Shown here: positions 35,795 to 44,748 of the stretch, in pieces | How the letters are laid out: each line of letters starts with the position of its first letter | How positions within the stretch are numbered: the first letter of the stretch is position 1 | Source of the DNA: Micromonospora rubida | Lineage (GTDB): Bacteria; Actinomycetota; Actinomycetes; Mycobacteriales; Micromonosporaceae | Length of the DNA stretch: 64,000 bases | Reading direction: 5' to 3' | Assembly: GCF_009908295.1 (NCBI RefSeq) | Contig: NZ_JAAALO010000011.1 | Span: forward strand, 62,001-126,000 | Translations under genes and position numbers: made by a program | Notes under the pieces: model-generated | The model's database searches: none | Seen by the model: the letters and a program-made list of their open reading frames with translations, nothing else | Told to the model about the DNA's origin: nothing

Positions 35795-37168
35795 ATGCGC
35801 CGTCTCCGGCAGCTCGCCGAGCGCACGCCGGCCGGGCGCGAGCGCTACGTCGACCTGCTCCGGGCGGTCGCGATCGGGATGGTCGTCGCCGGTCACTGGG
35901 GCGTCACCGTGATCGGCCGGGACGCCGCCGGCCACCCCACCGGGCACTCGGCGCTCAACGACCTGCCGTGGGCGTACCCGCTGACCTGGGTCGCCCAGGT
36001 GCTTCCGGTGTTCTTCCTGGTCGGCGGGTACGCCAACGCCGCCTCGCTGACCGCGCACCGGGGCCAGGGCGGCGACGCCACCGGCTGGCTGCTCGACCGC
36101 AGCGCCCGGCTGGTGCCGCCGACCACCGTCCTGCTGGTGGTCCTGGCCGTCGGCGCGGCGGGCGCCCACCTGCGGGGCGCCGACCCCGCCCAGGTCCGCC
36201 AGGTGGTCTGGTTCGCCACCATCCCGCTGTGGTTCCTCGTGCCCTACCTGGCCGTCGTGGCCCTCACCCCGCCGATGTACGCGCTGCACCGCCGCTTCGG
36301 ACTGGCCGTGCCGGTGGCGCTGGTCGGGCTGGTGGCCCTCGGCGACCTGGGTCGGCTGACCGGCCCGGCGGCGCTGGCCACCGGCAACCAGTTGGCCGGC
36401 TGGCTCGCCGTGCACCAGGTCGGCTTCGCCTGGTACGACGCCCACGCCCGCCCGACCGGGGACCCGGGACGCGACGGCGCCCGGCACCCCCTGCCCACCT
36501 CGCGGCGGGCGGCGACGGCCCTGCTGGTCGGCGGGTTCGGCACGCTGCTGCTGCTCACCACGATCGGGCCGTACCCGGTCTCCATGCTGCACGTGCCCGG
36601 CCAGCGGATGGAGAACGACGGCCCGCCCAGCCTGGCGCTGCTCGCCCTGTTCACCGCCCAGCTCGGGCTGATCCTGCTGCTGCGCGACCCGGCGCGGCGG
36701 TGGCTGCGCCGGCCGGGCCCGTGGCAGGCGGTGATCGCGGTCAACTCCGTGGTGCTGACCATCTTCCTCTGGCATCTCACCGCCGCCCTGCTGCTGATCG
36801 GGCTGCTGGACGCGGTCGGCCTGCTGCCCACCCCGGCGGCGGGGACCGCGGCCTGGTACGCCTGGCGGGTGCCGTGGCTGCTGCTGCTCGCCCTGGTGCT
36901 GGCCGGCCTGGTCGCCATCTTCGGGCCCGTCGAGGCACGGGCCGGCCGGCGCCACCCCGCCGGGGGGCGGTCGACGGGTCGCCGGCCGGCCCGGACCGCG
37001 CTGGTGGTCGCCGGGTACGTCTCCGTGCTCGGCGGGCTGCTGGTCAACACCGTCACCTCGAAGAGTGCGCCCGCGCCGCTGGGGCTGCCCACCCCGGCGC
37101 TGGTCGGGTACCTGGCCGGGGCGGGGCTGCTGCGGCTGTTCAGGTCTGGGTGGGGAACCCGAGGTTGA
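35795..37168 (+). CDS. Acyltransferase 3-family membrane protein
   Basis: A 457-aa integral membrane protein with about ten TM helices. The N-terminal RYVDLLRAVAIGMVVAGHW carries the R...H motif of acyltransferase 3 proteins, and LPVFFLVGGY follows. Members O-acylate extracytoplasmic sugars, peptidoglycan or secondary metabolites using cytosolic acyl donors. The ATG at 35795 has TAGCCT six bases upstream and no ribosome binding site. Its last 29 bases overlap the 3' end of the convergent mmsA gene. The acceptor is unknown. Confidence 0.88.
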   Translation: MRRLRQLAERTPAGRERYVDLLRAVAIGMVVAGHWGVTVIGRDAAGHPTGHSALNDLPWAYPLTWVAQVLPVFFLVGGYANAASLTAHRGQGGDATGWLLDRSARLVPPTTVLLVVLAVGAAGAHLRGADPAQVRQVVWFATIPLWFLVPYLAVVALTPPMYALHRRFGLAVPVALVGLVALGDLGRLTGPAALATGNQLAGWLAVHQVGFAWYDAHARPTGDPGRDGARHPLPTSRRAATALLVGGFGTLLLLTTIGPYPVSMLHVPGQRMENDGPPSLALLALFTAQLGLILLLRDPARRWLRRPGPWQAVIAVNSVVLTIFLWHLTAALLLIGLLDAVGLLPTPAAGTAAWYAWRVPWLLLLALVLAGLVAIFGPVEARAGRRHPAGGRSTGRRPARTALVVAGYVSVLGGLLVNTVTSKSAPAPLGLPTPALVGYLAGAGLLRLFRSGWGTRG

Positions 37169-38648
37169 CCCCGCCGTGCCGGGGATCGGGCCACCGGCTG
37201 GTGACCACCTTGCCGCGGGTGAAGAACGCCACCCCGTCGGCGCCGTGGGCGTGCAGGTCGCCGAAGAGGGACGCCTTCCAGCCGCCGAACGAGTAGTACG
37301 CCATCGGCACCGGGATCGGCACGTTGATGCCGACCATGCCGACCTCCACCTCGTGCTGGTAGCGCCGGGCCGCGCCGCCGTCGTTGGTGAAGATCGCCGT
37401 GCCGTTGCCGTACGGGTTGGCGTTGACCAGGTCCACCGCCTCGTCGTACGAGCCGACCCGCAGGACGCCGAGCACCGGGCCGAAGATCTCGTCGGTGTAG
37501 ATCGACATGTCCGGGGTGACCCGGTCGAACAGGGTCGGGCCGAGCCAGAACCCGGCCGGGTCCCCGTCCGGGGCGACGTTCCGCCCGTCCAGCACCGGGA
37601 CCGCCCCGGCGGCCACCCCCGCCTCGACGTACCCGCGCACCCGGGCCGCGTGCGCGGCGGTCACCAGGGGGCCCATGTCGCAGCCCCGCCGGCCGTCGCC
37701 GGTGCGCAGCCGGGCCATCCGCTCGGCGATCCGCGCCACCAGGGCGTCGGCGACCGGCTCCACCGCGACCAGCGCGGAGATCGCCATGCACCGCTCCCCC
37801 GCCGAGCCGAACCCGGCGTTGACCGCCGCGTCGGCGGCCAGGTCCAGGTCGGCGTCCGGGAGCACCACCATGTGGTTCTTCGCCCCGCCGAGGGCCTGCA
37901 CCCGCTTGCCGGCGGCGGTGCCGCGCTGGTGCACGTGCCGGGCGACCGGGGTGGAGCCGACGAACGACACCGCCCGCACGTCGGGGTGGTCGAGCAGGGC
38001 GTCGACCGCCTCGGCGTCGCCGTTGACCACGTTGAGCACCCCGTCGGGCAGGCCGGCCTCGGCGAACCACTCCGCCAGCAGCAGCGCCGCGCCCGGGTCC
38101 TTCTCGCTCGGCTTGAGCACCACCGCGTTCCCGCAGGCCACCGCGACCGGGACGAACCACAGCGGCACCATCACCGGGAAGTTGAACGGGGAGATCACCG
38201 CGACCACCCCGAGCGGCTGGCGCAGGCTGTACGAGTCGACCTCGGTGGAGACGTTCTCGCTGAACCCGCCGCGCAGCGCCGAGGGGATGCCGCAGGCGTA
38301 CTCGATGACCTCCAGGCCGCGCTGCACCTCGCCGGCGGCGTCGGCGAGCACCTTGCCGTGCTCGGCGGTGATCACCTCGGCGAGCCGGTCCCGGCGGGCG
38401 TTCACCAGCTCGCGGAAGGCGAACAGCACCGCCGTCCGCTTCGCCAGGGAGGCGTCCCGCCAGCTCCGCGCGGCCCGCCCGGCGGCCCGCACCGCGACCG
38501 CGACGTCCGCGGCGCAGGCCAGCGCCACCTGCCCGGTACGCCGGCCGGTGGCCGGGTCGAAGACGTCGCCGCGCCGGGTGGACGTGCCGTCGACCCGCCC
38601 GCCGTCGACGAAGTGCCCGATCACCGGCCCGTCCCCCGCCGCGCTCAC
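37140..38648 (-). CDS. mmsA: CoA-acylating methylmalonate-semialdehyde dehydrogenase
   Basis: A 502-aa ALDH-superfamily enzyme: oxyanion Asn region SPFNFPVMVPLWF, NAD-binding FVGSTPVARHV, catalytic Cys in GFGSAGERCMAISALV and GPVLGVLRV, all typical of MmsA. It converts (methyl)malonate semialdehyde to propionyl- or acetyl-CoA with NAD+ and CoA, in valine, beta-alanine or pyrimidine breakdown. Start GTG 38648, 34 nt after the aminotransferase stop; the two form an operon in which the aminotransferase makes the semialdehyde that MmsA consumes. Confidence 0.93.
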   Translation of the reverse strand: MSAAGDGPVIGHFVDGGRVDGTSTRRGDVFDPATGRRTGQVALACAADVAVAVRAAGRAARSWRDASLAKRTAVLFAFRELVNARRDRLAEVITAEHGKVLADAAGEVQRGLEVIEYACGIPSALRGGFSENVSTEVDSYSLRQPLGVVAVISPFNFPVMVPLWFVPVAVACGNAVVLKPSEKDPGAALLLAEWFAEAGLPDGVLNVVNGDAEAVDALLDHPDVRAVSFVGSTPVARHVHQRGTAAGKRVQALGGAKNHMVVLPDADLDLAADAAVNAGFGSAGERCMAISALVAVEPVADALVARIAERMARLRTGDGRRGCDMGPLVTAAHAARVRGYVEAGVAAGAVPVLDGRNVAPDGDPAGFWLGPTLFDRVTPDMSIYTDEIFGPVLGVLRVGSYDEAVDLVNANPYGNGTAIFTNDGGAARRYQHEVEVGMVGINVPIPVPMAYYSFGGWKASLFGDLHAHGADGVAFFTRGKVVTSRWPDPRHGGVNLGFPTQT

Positions 38649-38682
38649 GCCGCCGCCCCGGGCGCCGCCGCCGAGGCGCGGT

Positions 38683-39990
38683 TCACGCCGCAGCCTCCGG
38701 TGCCGCCGCCGAGGCGCGGATCGCGTCGACGAGGATGGCCAGCCCCTCGCGGGCCTCGTCCTCGGTGAGGGTCAGCGGCGGGCCCATCCGCAGCACGTTG
38801 CCGTACAGGCCGCCCTTGCCGACCAGCAGGCCGCCGGCCCGGCACGCCTCGAACACCCGGGCGGTCAGCGTCGCGTCGGGCTCGACGCCGCCGGGATGGA
38901 CGAACTCGACGCCGAGCATCAGGCCCTTGCCGCGCACCTCGGCGACGCAGTCGAGGCCGCCAACGGCGGCGCGCAGGCCGTCGGCGAGGATCGCCCCGGT
39001 ACGGGCGGCGTTGGCCTGGAGGTCGTGGTCGAGCAGGTAGTCCAGGACGGCGTTGCCGGCGGCCGTGGAGACCGGGTTGCCGCCGAAGGTGGAGAAGCTG
39101 ATCGCCGGCACCGACTCCATGATCTCGGCCCGGCCGACCACCCCGGCCAGGGCGAAGCCGTTGCCGATGCCCTTGGCGAAGGTGAGCAGGTCCGGGGTGA
39201 CGTCGTGCGCCTGGTACCCCCAGAAGTGCTCGCCGGTGCGCCCCCAACCGGTCTGCACCTCGTCGGAGATCAGCAGGATGCCGTGGGCGTCGAGTTCCTT
39301 CTTCCAGGCGGCGAACAGGCCGTCCGGGCCGTGCACGAAGCCGCCGACGCCCTGGACCGGCTCGGCGATCAGGCAGGCCACGTCGCCGGCCGTCTGGGTG
39401 GCGAGCACCTCGCGCAGGTCCTCCAGCGCCGCGTCGACCCGGTCGGCCGGGTCGAGCCGGGACAGCAGGCCGCGCAGCCGCTCGCCGGAGTGCAGCCAGG
39501 CCACCTGGAGGGGGTTGAGCGCGCTGGCCGACCAGCTCCGGTTCCCGGTGACGCCCATCGCCGCGTACGACCGGCCGTGGTAGCTGTTGCGCACCGCGAG
39601 GATCTGGTGCGAGCGGCGGTGGTTGGTGGCGGCCAGCAGGGCGGCCTCGTTGGCCTCGGTGCCGGAGTTGGTGAAGAACACCCGGGCGTCGGGGATGCCG
39701 GAGAGCCGGGCGACCTTCTCGGCCAGCTCGACCTGCTGGCGGATCAGGTAGAGCGTGGAGCTGTGCACGACGCCCGTGCGGAGCTGCCGCTCGACGGCCT
39801 CCCGGATCTCCGGGATGTCGTAGCCGATCATGTTGGTCAGCACGCCACCGAAGAAGTCCAGGTAGCTGCGTCCCCGCGCGTCGGTGACCCGGCGACCGGA
39901 GCCGGCGACCAGCTCGATCGGCTCGGCGTAGTAGAGCGGCATCCAGGACGGCAGCACGGCCCGATGCCGGGCCAGCAGGTCGTCGGTCAT
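38683..39990 (-). CDS. Class III aminotransferase (beta-alanine/3-aminoisobutyrate type)
   Basis: A 435-aa PLP enzyme, fold type I. Motifs: FTNSGTEANEAALLAATNH (cofactor phosphate contacts), LLISDEVQTGWGRTGEHFW (Asp contacting the pyridine nitrogen) and LLTFAKGIGNGF with the Schiff-base Lys. It is close in pattern to alanine-glyoxylate aminotransferase 2. Next to mmsA it most likely deaminates beta-alanine or L-3-aminoisobutyrate to the semialdehyde. ATG 39990 follows GGAGGG. Confidence 0.9.
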   Translation of the reverse strand: MTDDLLARHRAVLPSWMPLYYAEPIELVAGSGRRVTDARGRSYLDFFGGVLTNMIGYDIPEIREAVERQLRTGVVHSSTLYLIRQQVELAEKVARLSGIPDARVFFTNSGTEANEAALLAATNHRRSHQILAVRNSYHGRSYAAMGVTGNRSWSASALNPLQVAWLHSGERLRGLLSRLDPADRVDAALEDLREVLATQTAGDVACLIAEPVQGVGGFVHGPDGLFAAWKKELDAHGILLISDEVQTGWGRTGEHFWGYQAHDVTPDLLTFAKGIGNGFALAGVVGRAEIMESVPAISFSTFGGNPVSTAAGNAVLDYLLDHDLQANAARTGAILADGLRAAVGGLDCVAEVRGKGLMLGVEFVHPGGVEPDATLTARVFEACRAGGLLVGKGGLYGNVLRMGPPLTLTEDEAREGLAILVDAIRASAAAPEAAA

Positions 39991-40238
39991 TGGTCGCACC
40001 CTCCAGGCGTTGGCGGTCACCGCACGCTCCCACCTGGACGGCGCGGGGACAACTGCCACTGTGTAGCGCACCGCCGGCCGTCGCCTGACACCACGTCAAC
40101 CGACGGCCACGATTTCCGACGCACTCCGGGCAGAAAGACGGCGTTTCCGGTTGCCGAAGCCGGCCGACACGACTCTTTCCGCAGCGGGCCGGTCGGCGCG
40201 CCGGCCTGATCGCGAGGCCCGGGGCGGGCGGGTGCCGG

Positions 40239-40244
40239 TACGAT
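40239..40244 (+). promoter_or_regulatory. -10 box of leaderless promoter
   Basis: TACGAT, seven bases before GTG 40252, with no ribosome binding site. Confidence 0.5.
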
Positions 40245-40251
40245 CCGGCGG

Positions 40252-41280
40252 GTGCCGATCATCCCGGACGACCTGTCGACGCCGCGTCCCCGGCACGCCG
40301 ACGCCCACGTGGCGCTGCCGAGCGGCGGGGCGGGCACGACCCCACAGGAGATCGCCGACGGCGTGCGGTCCTGGGTGACGTCGCCGCCGCTGCGGGAGCT
40401 GGTGGCGCGCTTCGGCGGGGAGTGGCCGGCCGGGGACCTGGCGACGGTGCTGGCGTGGCTGGACGACTTCTCCGCCCGGCACTGGGACTTCCGGGGCGGC
40501 CGGGAGCGCCCCGAGGCCCGGGAGCCGGCCCTCGACCCGCGCACCGCCGGGCTGGTGCTCGCCGCGGCGTCCGCGCTCGGCCTGGTCCGCCCGGTCCCGC
40601 CGGCCCGCCCCGGGTACGCCCACCTGGTCGTCCTCGGCGGGCTGGCGCACGCCTGCCTGCGCCGGGTCGGGTACGCCGAGCACCTGCTGCGTTCCGGCAC
40701 GCGGGTGGCCGGCGAGGTCGCCGTGCTGGGCAGCTTCCGTCCGCTGTCCGACGCCGAGCTGCGGGCGCTGGCCGAGGCGGGCGTGGGAGGCGTGACGGGC
40801 GGGGACACCGAGGTGGACGCCCTCGACGCGGCGGTCCGGCTGGCGTTCCGGGTGACCGGGCCGACCGCGTCCGACGGGGCGGACGCCGGACACCCGCACC
40901 ACTCCTGGTCCTCGCGGACCTACCGGCCGGCGGGGCTGCCCCCGGTGCGGGTGCTCGCCGCCCCGTCCAGCGAGCCGGACCGGCGGAGGGCGCACACGGC
41001 CGACACCCAGCGGTTCTGGGCCGAGCACGTGCGGCTCTCGCCGGGCGATCCGGTGCTGGTGGTCACCGCGCCGATCTACGTGCCGTTCCAGCACTGCGAC
41101 GCGCTGCGCACCCTCGCCGTGCCGTACGGGTGCGCGATCGAGACCGTCGGCGTCGACCCGGAGGTGCCCGACCTGGCCCGGCTGCCCGAGCCGGCGCTCA
41201 CCCCGGGCCGCCACCTTCAGGAGATCCGCTCGGCGATCCGGTCGATGCGCGCCCTGCACGCGAGCCTCGCCGCCGGCTGA
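40252..41280 (+). CDS. Hypothetical protein, possibly DUF218/ElyC-like fold
   Basis: 342 aa, cytosolic, no TM helix or signal. The C-terminal part (GDPVLVVTAPIYVPFQHCDA, LAVPYGCAIETVGVD) has the alternating strand-helix look of YdcF/ElyC-type proteins but lacks their membrane anchor. The N-terminal 100 residues are helical (WVTSPPLRELVARFGGEW) and the middle VVLGGLAHACLRR is another strand-helix unit. I do not recognise the family with confidence. GTG 40252 is supported by TACGAT seven bases upstream. Confidence 0.7.
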   Translation: MPIIPDDLSTPRPRHADAHVALPSGGAGTTPQEIADGVRSWVTSPPLRELVARFGGEWPAGDLATVLAWLDDFSARHWDFRGGRERPEAREPALDPRTAGLVLAAASALGLVRPVPPARPGYAHLVVLGGLAHACLRRVGYAEHLLRSGTRVAGEVAVLGSFRPLSDAELRALAEAGVGGVTGGDTEVDALDAAVRLAFRVTGPTASDGADAGHPHHSWSSRTYRPAGLPPVRVLAAPSSEPDRRRAHTADTQRFWAEHVRLSPGDPVLVVTAPIYVPFQHCDALRTLAVPYGCAIETVGVDPEVPDLARLPEPALTPGRHLQEIRSAIRSMRALHASLAAG

Positions 41281-41339
41281 GGCGGCGCGGGCCGACGCCC
41301 GACGGGAATGTCGGACGCCGACCCGGACCGGGTGCGCGG

Positions 41340-42014
41340 TCAGTTCACGTAGACGATCGGGCTGCCCGCCTGGGTGGTGTCCCGGATCGGCGAGTACGTG
41401 GCGCTGAAGTACGCGGTCGAGAAGCAGGTGCCCGGCCCCGAGGACTTGGTGAAGGGCTGGTTGACGAAGGCGATCGAGGTGGTGGCGTTGGACGCCGTCC
41501 CCTTCACGGTGTTGCCGTTGGCCTTGTAGACGCAGGTGATGTTGCCGAGCAGGGTGCGCAGCGAGACGGTGCTCTGGATCGGCCCGGTGAGGGTGACCGC
41601 GCCTGCGCTGGTGACGGAGACGGAGTACGGCAGGTTGTCGACGATCACACTGTTCACCCCGAGCGTGCCGACCACATTCGTGGTGCAGCTGGTGAAGCTC
41701 TGCACGGTGAGGCTCTCGGTGGCGGTCCCCGGCGCGGCCGGGTTGGTCAGCACCTTGGCGCTGAAGCTGGACGCGGCGCACTTCACGCCGGTGGTGCCGG
41801 TGGCGGTGGAGTAGAAGTTGGCGGTGGTGGTGGCCTTCAGGCTGGCCTGCAGGACGTCTCCGACCGCCGCGGCGGTGCCGGCCGCGCTGCCGGTGGTGAG
41901 CACCGTGTTGGCGAGGGAGTCGGTCGGGGCTGCGGCGGCGGGGGCCGCCGCGACGAGGGAGCCGAGCAGCGCGACGGCGGCGAGGCCGACGAGGGCGCGT
42001 CCGTACCTGGGCAT
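41340..42014 (-). CDS. Secreted protein of unknown function, DUF6230-locus partner
   Basis: 224 aa with a Sec signal peptide (MPRYGRALVG, hydrophobic core, cleavage near AAA-APTDS at about 28). The mature region is Thr/Ser/Ala-rich, beta-strand-like and has four Cys (VKCAAS, TSCTTN, ITCVY, GTCFST), probably two disulfides. Similar proteins in Streptomyces are annotated only by their signal sequence. ATG 42014 follows AAAGGA. It diverges from a TetR gene followed by DUF6230 and DUF6114 genes; I infer it acts with them at the envelope. Function unknown. Confidence 0.8.
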   Translation of the reverse strand: MPRYGRALVGLAAVALLGSLVAAAPAAAAPTDSLANTVLTTGSAAGTAAAVGDVLQASLKATTTANFYSTATGTTGVKCAASSFSAKVLTNPAAPGTATESLTVQSFTSCTTNVVGTLGVNSVIVDNLPYSVSVTSAGAVTLTGPIQSTVSLRTLLGNITCVYKANGNTVKGTASNATTSIAFVNQPFTKSSGPGTCFSTAYFSATYSPIRDTTQAGSPIVYVN

Positions 42015-42489
42015 GGTGGATCCTTTCGACGGTGGTGCGACGGTGGCGGCCGACCGGGGTCAACGTGCCCGGCATGGACCGGGCGCGACCGGACGGCCGC
42101 TCGGGGACGGCCGCGGCGGGACGGTCGCGGCCGGTGGGCCCGTCGCCGGGGACGGCCGGCGACGGGGTGGGCGCCGCCGGGGCGGCGCGATGTGCGCGGA
42201 TCAGTGGCCGGGCGACCGGTGAACCACCGGGCGGCCCGAGTCCTTCCGGTCGGTCAGCGGGCGGTGCGGGCTGGCGCACTGCGGCGCAGCCGCGTCACCT
42301 GCGCCCTTCCGGCCTTGGGGGCGAGGGTGCGGTCAGCGATAATGGCGAACATCGAGCCCTCCTTCGGCGCTGCTCGGTGCGACCATCAACAAAGATGACC
42401 ATGAGTGACACGACCGGAACTCAACGTGGTGAAGTTATAAACCCCGGAGGGTCGCAAAGTCAATCGTTGATTCACGGAGGTCGATGCCA
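42015..42489. promoter_or_regulatory. 475-bp divergent control region
   Basis: The part next to the TetR gene (about 42335-42480) is AT-richer than the genome and contains TCAA-TCG-TTGA (palindrome near 42460) and other TCAA/TTGA half-sites, candidate TetR operators. The secreted-protein mRNA leader would be long and includes the small reading frame at 42254-42352. Confidence 0.4.
42254..42352 (-). CDS. Candidate 32-aa leader peptide
   Basis: ATG 42352 is preceded by AAGGAGG on the minus strand, a better ribosome binding site than many full genes here. The product starts MFAIIADRTLAPKAGRAQVT and is Arg-rich. It lies 240 nt upstream of the secreted protein on the same strand, in what should be its 5' leader. 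It could be a regulatory upstream ORF or chance. Confidence 0.3.
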   Translation of the reverse strand: MFAIIADRTLAPKAGRAQVTRLRRSAPARTAR

Positions 42490-43272
42490 ATGTCGCTGGC
42501 GCCCCACCCCGCGGCCGGGGCGACCCCCCTGCCCGGAGCCCGCCCCGGCCGCGACCCCGAACGGGCGATCAAACGCGGCCCACGCCGCCTGTCCGCCGAG
42601 GTGGTGGCGGCGACCCAGCGCGACCGACTGTTCGACGGACTCGTCCACGAGGTCGCGGCGAGGGGCTACGACAACGCCCGGGTCACCGACATCTGCCGCG
42701 CGGCCGGGGTGACCCGCCCCGCCTTCTACGCCCTCTTCGCCGGCAAGGAGGACGCCTTCCTGGCCACCTACCGGCACGGCACCGCCGTCCTGCTGCGCCT
42801 GATGGATGACGCCTACGCGGCGGCCGGGCCGGACTGGACGGACGCCACCCGGGCCACCCTGCGGACCCTGCTGGAGGTGCTGGCCAGCGTGCCCGCGTTC
42901 GCCCGGATGGCGCTGGTGGAGATCGACGCCGCCGGCCCGGCCGCCCGAGGCGAGCGGGACCTGCTGCTGGCGGAGTTCCACCGGTTCTTCCACCCGCCCC
43001 GCCCCCGGTCCCCGCTGCCCGAACAGGACGACGAACTGCTGGTCACCGCCGTGGTCGGCGGCATCCACACCACCGTCCGCCAGCGGGTCGCCCAGGGGCG
43101 CACGGCGGAGCTTCCCCAGCTCCTGCCGGCACTGACGTACGCCATGACGGCACCGTTCCTCGGCCCGGCCGCCGGCGGGCGGGCCGCCCGGACCGCCGAC
43201 GCGGACGCCACCCCCGGCGTCACGGCCCCCTGCGCGGCCGACCCGGCCCGGCCGCCCAGGCGGGGAGCCTGA
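42490..43272 (+). CDS. TetR/AcrR-family regulator of the DUF6230 locus
   Basis: A 260-aa regulator with the HTH at about 35-82 (RDRLFDGLVHEVAARGYDNA, ICRAAGVTRPAFYALFAGKE) and a helical C-terminal domain. ATG 42490 is preferred: GGAGG ends at 42480, leaving 9 nt, whereas ATG 42484 leaves 3. A long Pro/Arg-rich N-terminal extension precedes the HTH. It lies between the divergent secreted protein and the DUF6230-DUF6114 pair, the same neighbourhood seen in other actinomycetes, so it probably controls them. Confidence 0.87.
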   Translation: MSLAPHPAAGATPLPGARPGRDPERAIKRGPRRLSAEVVAATQRDRLFDGLVHEVAARGYDNARVTDICRAAGVTRPAFYALFAGKEDAFLATYRHGTAVLLRLMDDAYAAAGPDWTDATRATLRTLLEVLASVPAFARMALVEIDAAGPAARGERDLLLAEFHRFFHPPRPRSPLPEQDDELLVTAVVGGIHTTVRQRVAQGRTAELPQLLPALTYAMTAPFLGPAAGGRAARTADADATPGVTAPCAADPARPPRRGA

Positions 43273-43293
43273 CCGACCCGCCGGCCACGATCA

Positions 43294-43310
43294 GAAACCG
43301 CTGCGGTTTC
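43294..43310. terminator. Short hairpin after the TetR gene
   Basis: GAAACCG (43294-43300) and CGGTTTC (43304-43310) with a 3-nt loop, 22 bp after the TetR stop. Confidence 0.45.
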
Positions 43311-43360
43311 TCACTATTGGCCGCATTTCGCAGATCCGCCAATTCCACCGGTCGTTAATC

Positions 43361-43389
43361 TTGACCCACCCCTTACTCGGCGGTAACTT
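43361..43389 (+). promoter_or_regulatory. Sigma70-type promoter of the DUF6230 operon
   Basis: TTGACC (43361-43366), 17-bp spacer and TAACTT (43384-43389): the best housekeeping-type promoter in the window. The leader to ATG 43503 would be about 107 nt. Confidence 0.6.
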
Positions 43390-43502
43390 CGCGGTGCAGC
43401 GACCCGAACAGCACAACGCGCAACCAATTCAGATCATCCCCCATGATCCGCGGCGCGTTCATCGCATTGTCGCGGACGAATCGATCTCGAAGAGGAGCCG
43501 TC

Positions 43503-44132
43503 ATGTCGGACGACACCGTACCCATCGAACCGGTCCCACCCCAGAGCGGCGTGCGCTGGCGCCGGTTCGCGGCCAGCCTGGCCGTCGTCGGCGCCGGCGC
43601 CGCAGGAATGGTGGTGCTCACCGCCCAGGGGGTGCTCAGCGCCCAGTTCGCGATCTCCGGAATGCCCTTCGTGGTCACCGCCGACAAGCTCAGCGGGACC
43701 GGGTTCGAGCAGTTCGCCACCCTCGACCAGATGATCGAGGACAGCCCCAACCAGGGCGACACGGGCGGCCAGGTCGTCGTGATCGTCTCGGCGATCGACA
43801 AGGCCGAGCTGACCAACCTGTGCCAGAGCATCAACCTCGGCGGCATGTACATGAAGCTCACCGCCGGCGGCGACGGCAAGCCGGTCAGCGCCCGCACCCT
43901 GGTCGTGGACTCGGACGAGCTCTCCGGCAACGCCTCGTTCAAATCCATCGACATCGGGCAGGACGCCAGCACGCTGGACCAGGTGCCCGGCGTGCGGGGC
44001 AACCCGGGGGTCTTCGGCCAGCAGGCCGACACGGTGACCATCACCGACCTGCGGCAGAACAACTACGCCACCACGGCGGCGGTCTTCACCCTGCCGAACC
44101 TGCGGATGCGGTTCACCTCCGAAGGATGCTGA
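43503..44132 (+). CDS. DUF6230-family membrane-anchored protein
   Basis: 209 aa: short cytosolic N-terminus, one TM helix (about 20-45; FAASLAVVGAGAAGMVVL) and an extracytoplasmic domain with GMPFVVTADKLSGTGFEQF and LCQSINLGGMYMKLTAG, which I recognise as DUF6230. Two Cys are widely spaced. ATG 43503 follows GAGGAG. The DUF6114 gene begins one base after its stop, so they are an obligate operon. No biochemical role is established for the family; the topology suggests an envelope function. Confidence 0.82.
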   Translation: MSDDTVPIEPVPPQSGVRWRRFAASLAVVGAGAAGMVVLTAQGVLSAQFAISGMPFVVTADKLSGTGFEQFATLDQMIEDSPNQGDTGGQVVVIVSAIDKAELTNLCQSINLGGMYMKLTAGGDGKPVSARTLVVDSDELSGNASFKSIDIGQDASTLDQVPGVRGNPGVFGQQADTVTITDLRQNNYATTAAVFTLPNLRMRFTSEGC

Positions 44133-44133
44133 G

Positions 44134-44748
44134 ATGACCGACGGTGGCGGGGCACGCGCGGCCAGGGCGTGGCGTGGTGGCGGGGCGCGCGCGGCCGGGG
44201 CGACGCGCGGTGGTGAGACGCGGGGCGGCCGGTGGCGGGCCTGGCGGCGCAGCCGCCCCTTCTGGGGCGGGCTGCTGGTCGCCCTCGGCGGCGCCGAGAT
44301 CCTGCTGACCCTGCGCGCTCCGCTGCCGGTGATCCTGCACATCGGGCCGCAGGGGCTGGCCGGCTACCTCGGGCCGGTCATCCTGCTGCTCTGCGGCGTG
44401 CTGCTGGTGGCCCACCCACCCCAGCGGGTCTTCTACGCGCTGGTCTCCCTGGTGCTCGCCCTGGTCTCCTGGCTGACCTCCAACCTGGGCGGGTTCTTCG
44501 TCGGGATGTTGCTCGCGCTGGTCGGCGGTTGCCTGGCGTTCGCCTGGACCCCGGCCAGGACGCCCCGCCCCGGCACCGCCCCGGCGACCCGCCCCGCCGC
44601 GACGACCGCAGTGGACCCGATGGACCCGGAGGACGACCCGGAGACTTCCGCAGGCCCAGAGGCTTCCGCAGGCCCGGAGACTTCCGCAGGTCCCGAGCCC
44701 GTCCCCGTGACCGACGGGCGGCACCGGTGGGGAGTCGACCAGACGTAG
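44134..44748 (+). CDS. DUF6114-family membrane protein
   Basis: 204 aa. An Arg/Gly-rich N-terminus (about 1-40) precedes four TM helices (about 45-62, 68-88, 93-110 and 115-135), with RPFWGGLLVALGGAEILLT at the first; then a Pro/Thr/Glu-rich cytosolic tail with a three-fold SAGPE repeat coded by 18-bp DNA repeats at 44643-44696. It is co-translated with the DUF6230 gene (1-nt gap). The variable repeat tail is probably disordered. Confidence 0.82.
   Translation: MTDGGGARAARAWRGGGARAAGATRGGETRGGRWRAWRRSRPFWGGLLVALGGAEILLTLRAPLPVILHIGPQGLAGYLGPVILLLCGVLLVAHPPQRVFYALVSLVLALVSWLTSNLGGFFVGMLLALVGGCLAFAWTPARTPRPGTAPATRPAATTAVDPMDPEDDPETSAGPEASAGPETSAGPEPVPVTDGRHRWGVDQT

Noticed and set aside
41340..44748. 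Biosynthetic gene cluster or RiPP cassette around the secreted protein
   Set aside because: No modifying enzyme, transporter or precursor-like peptide; the content fits an envelope locus better.
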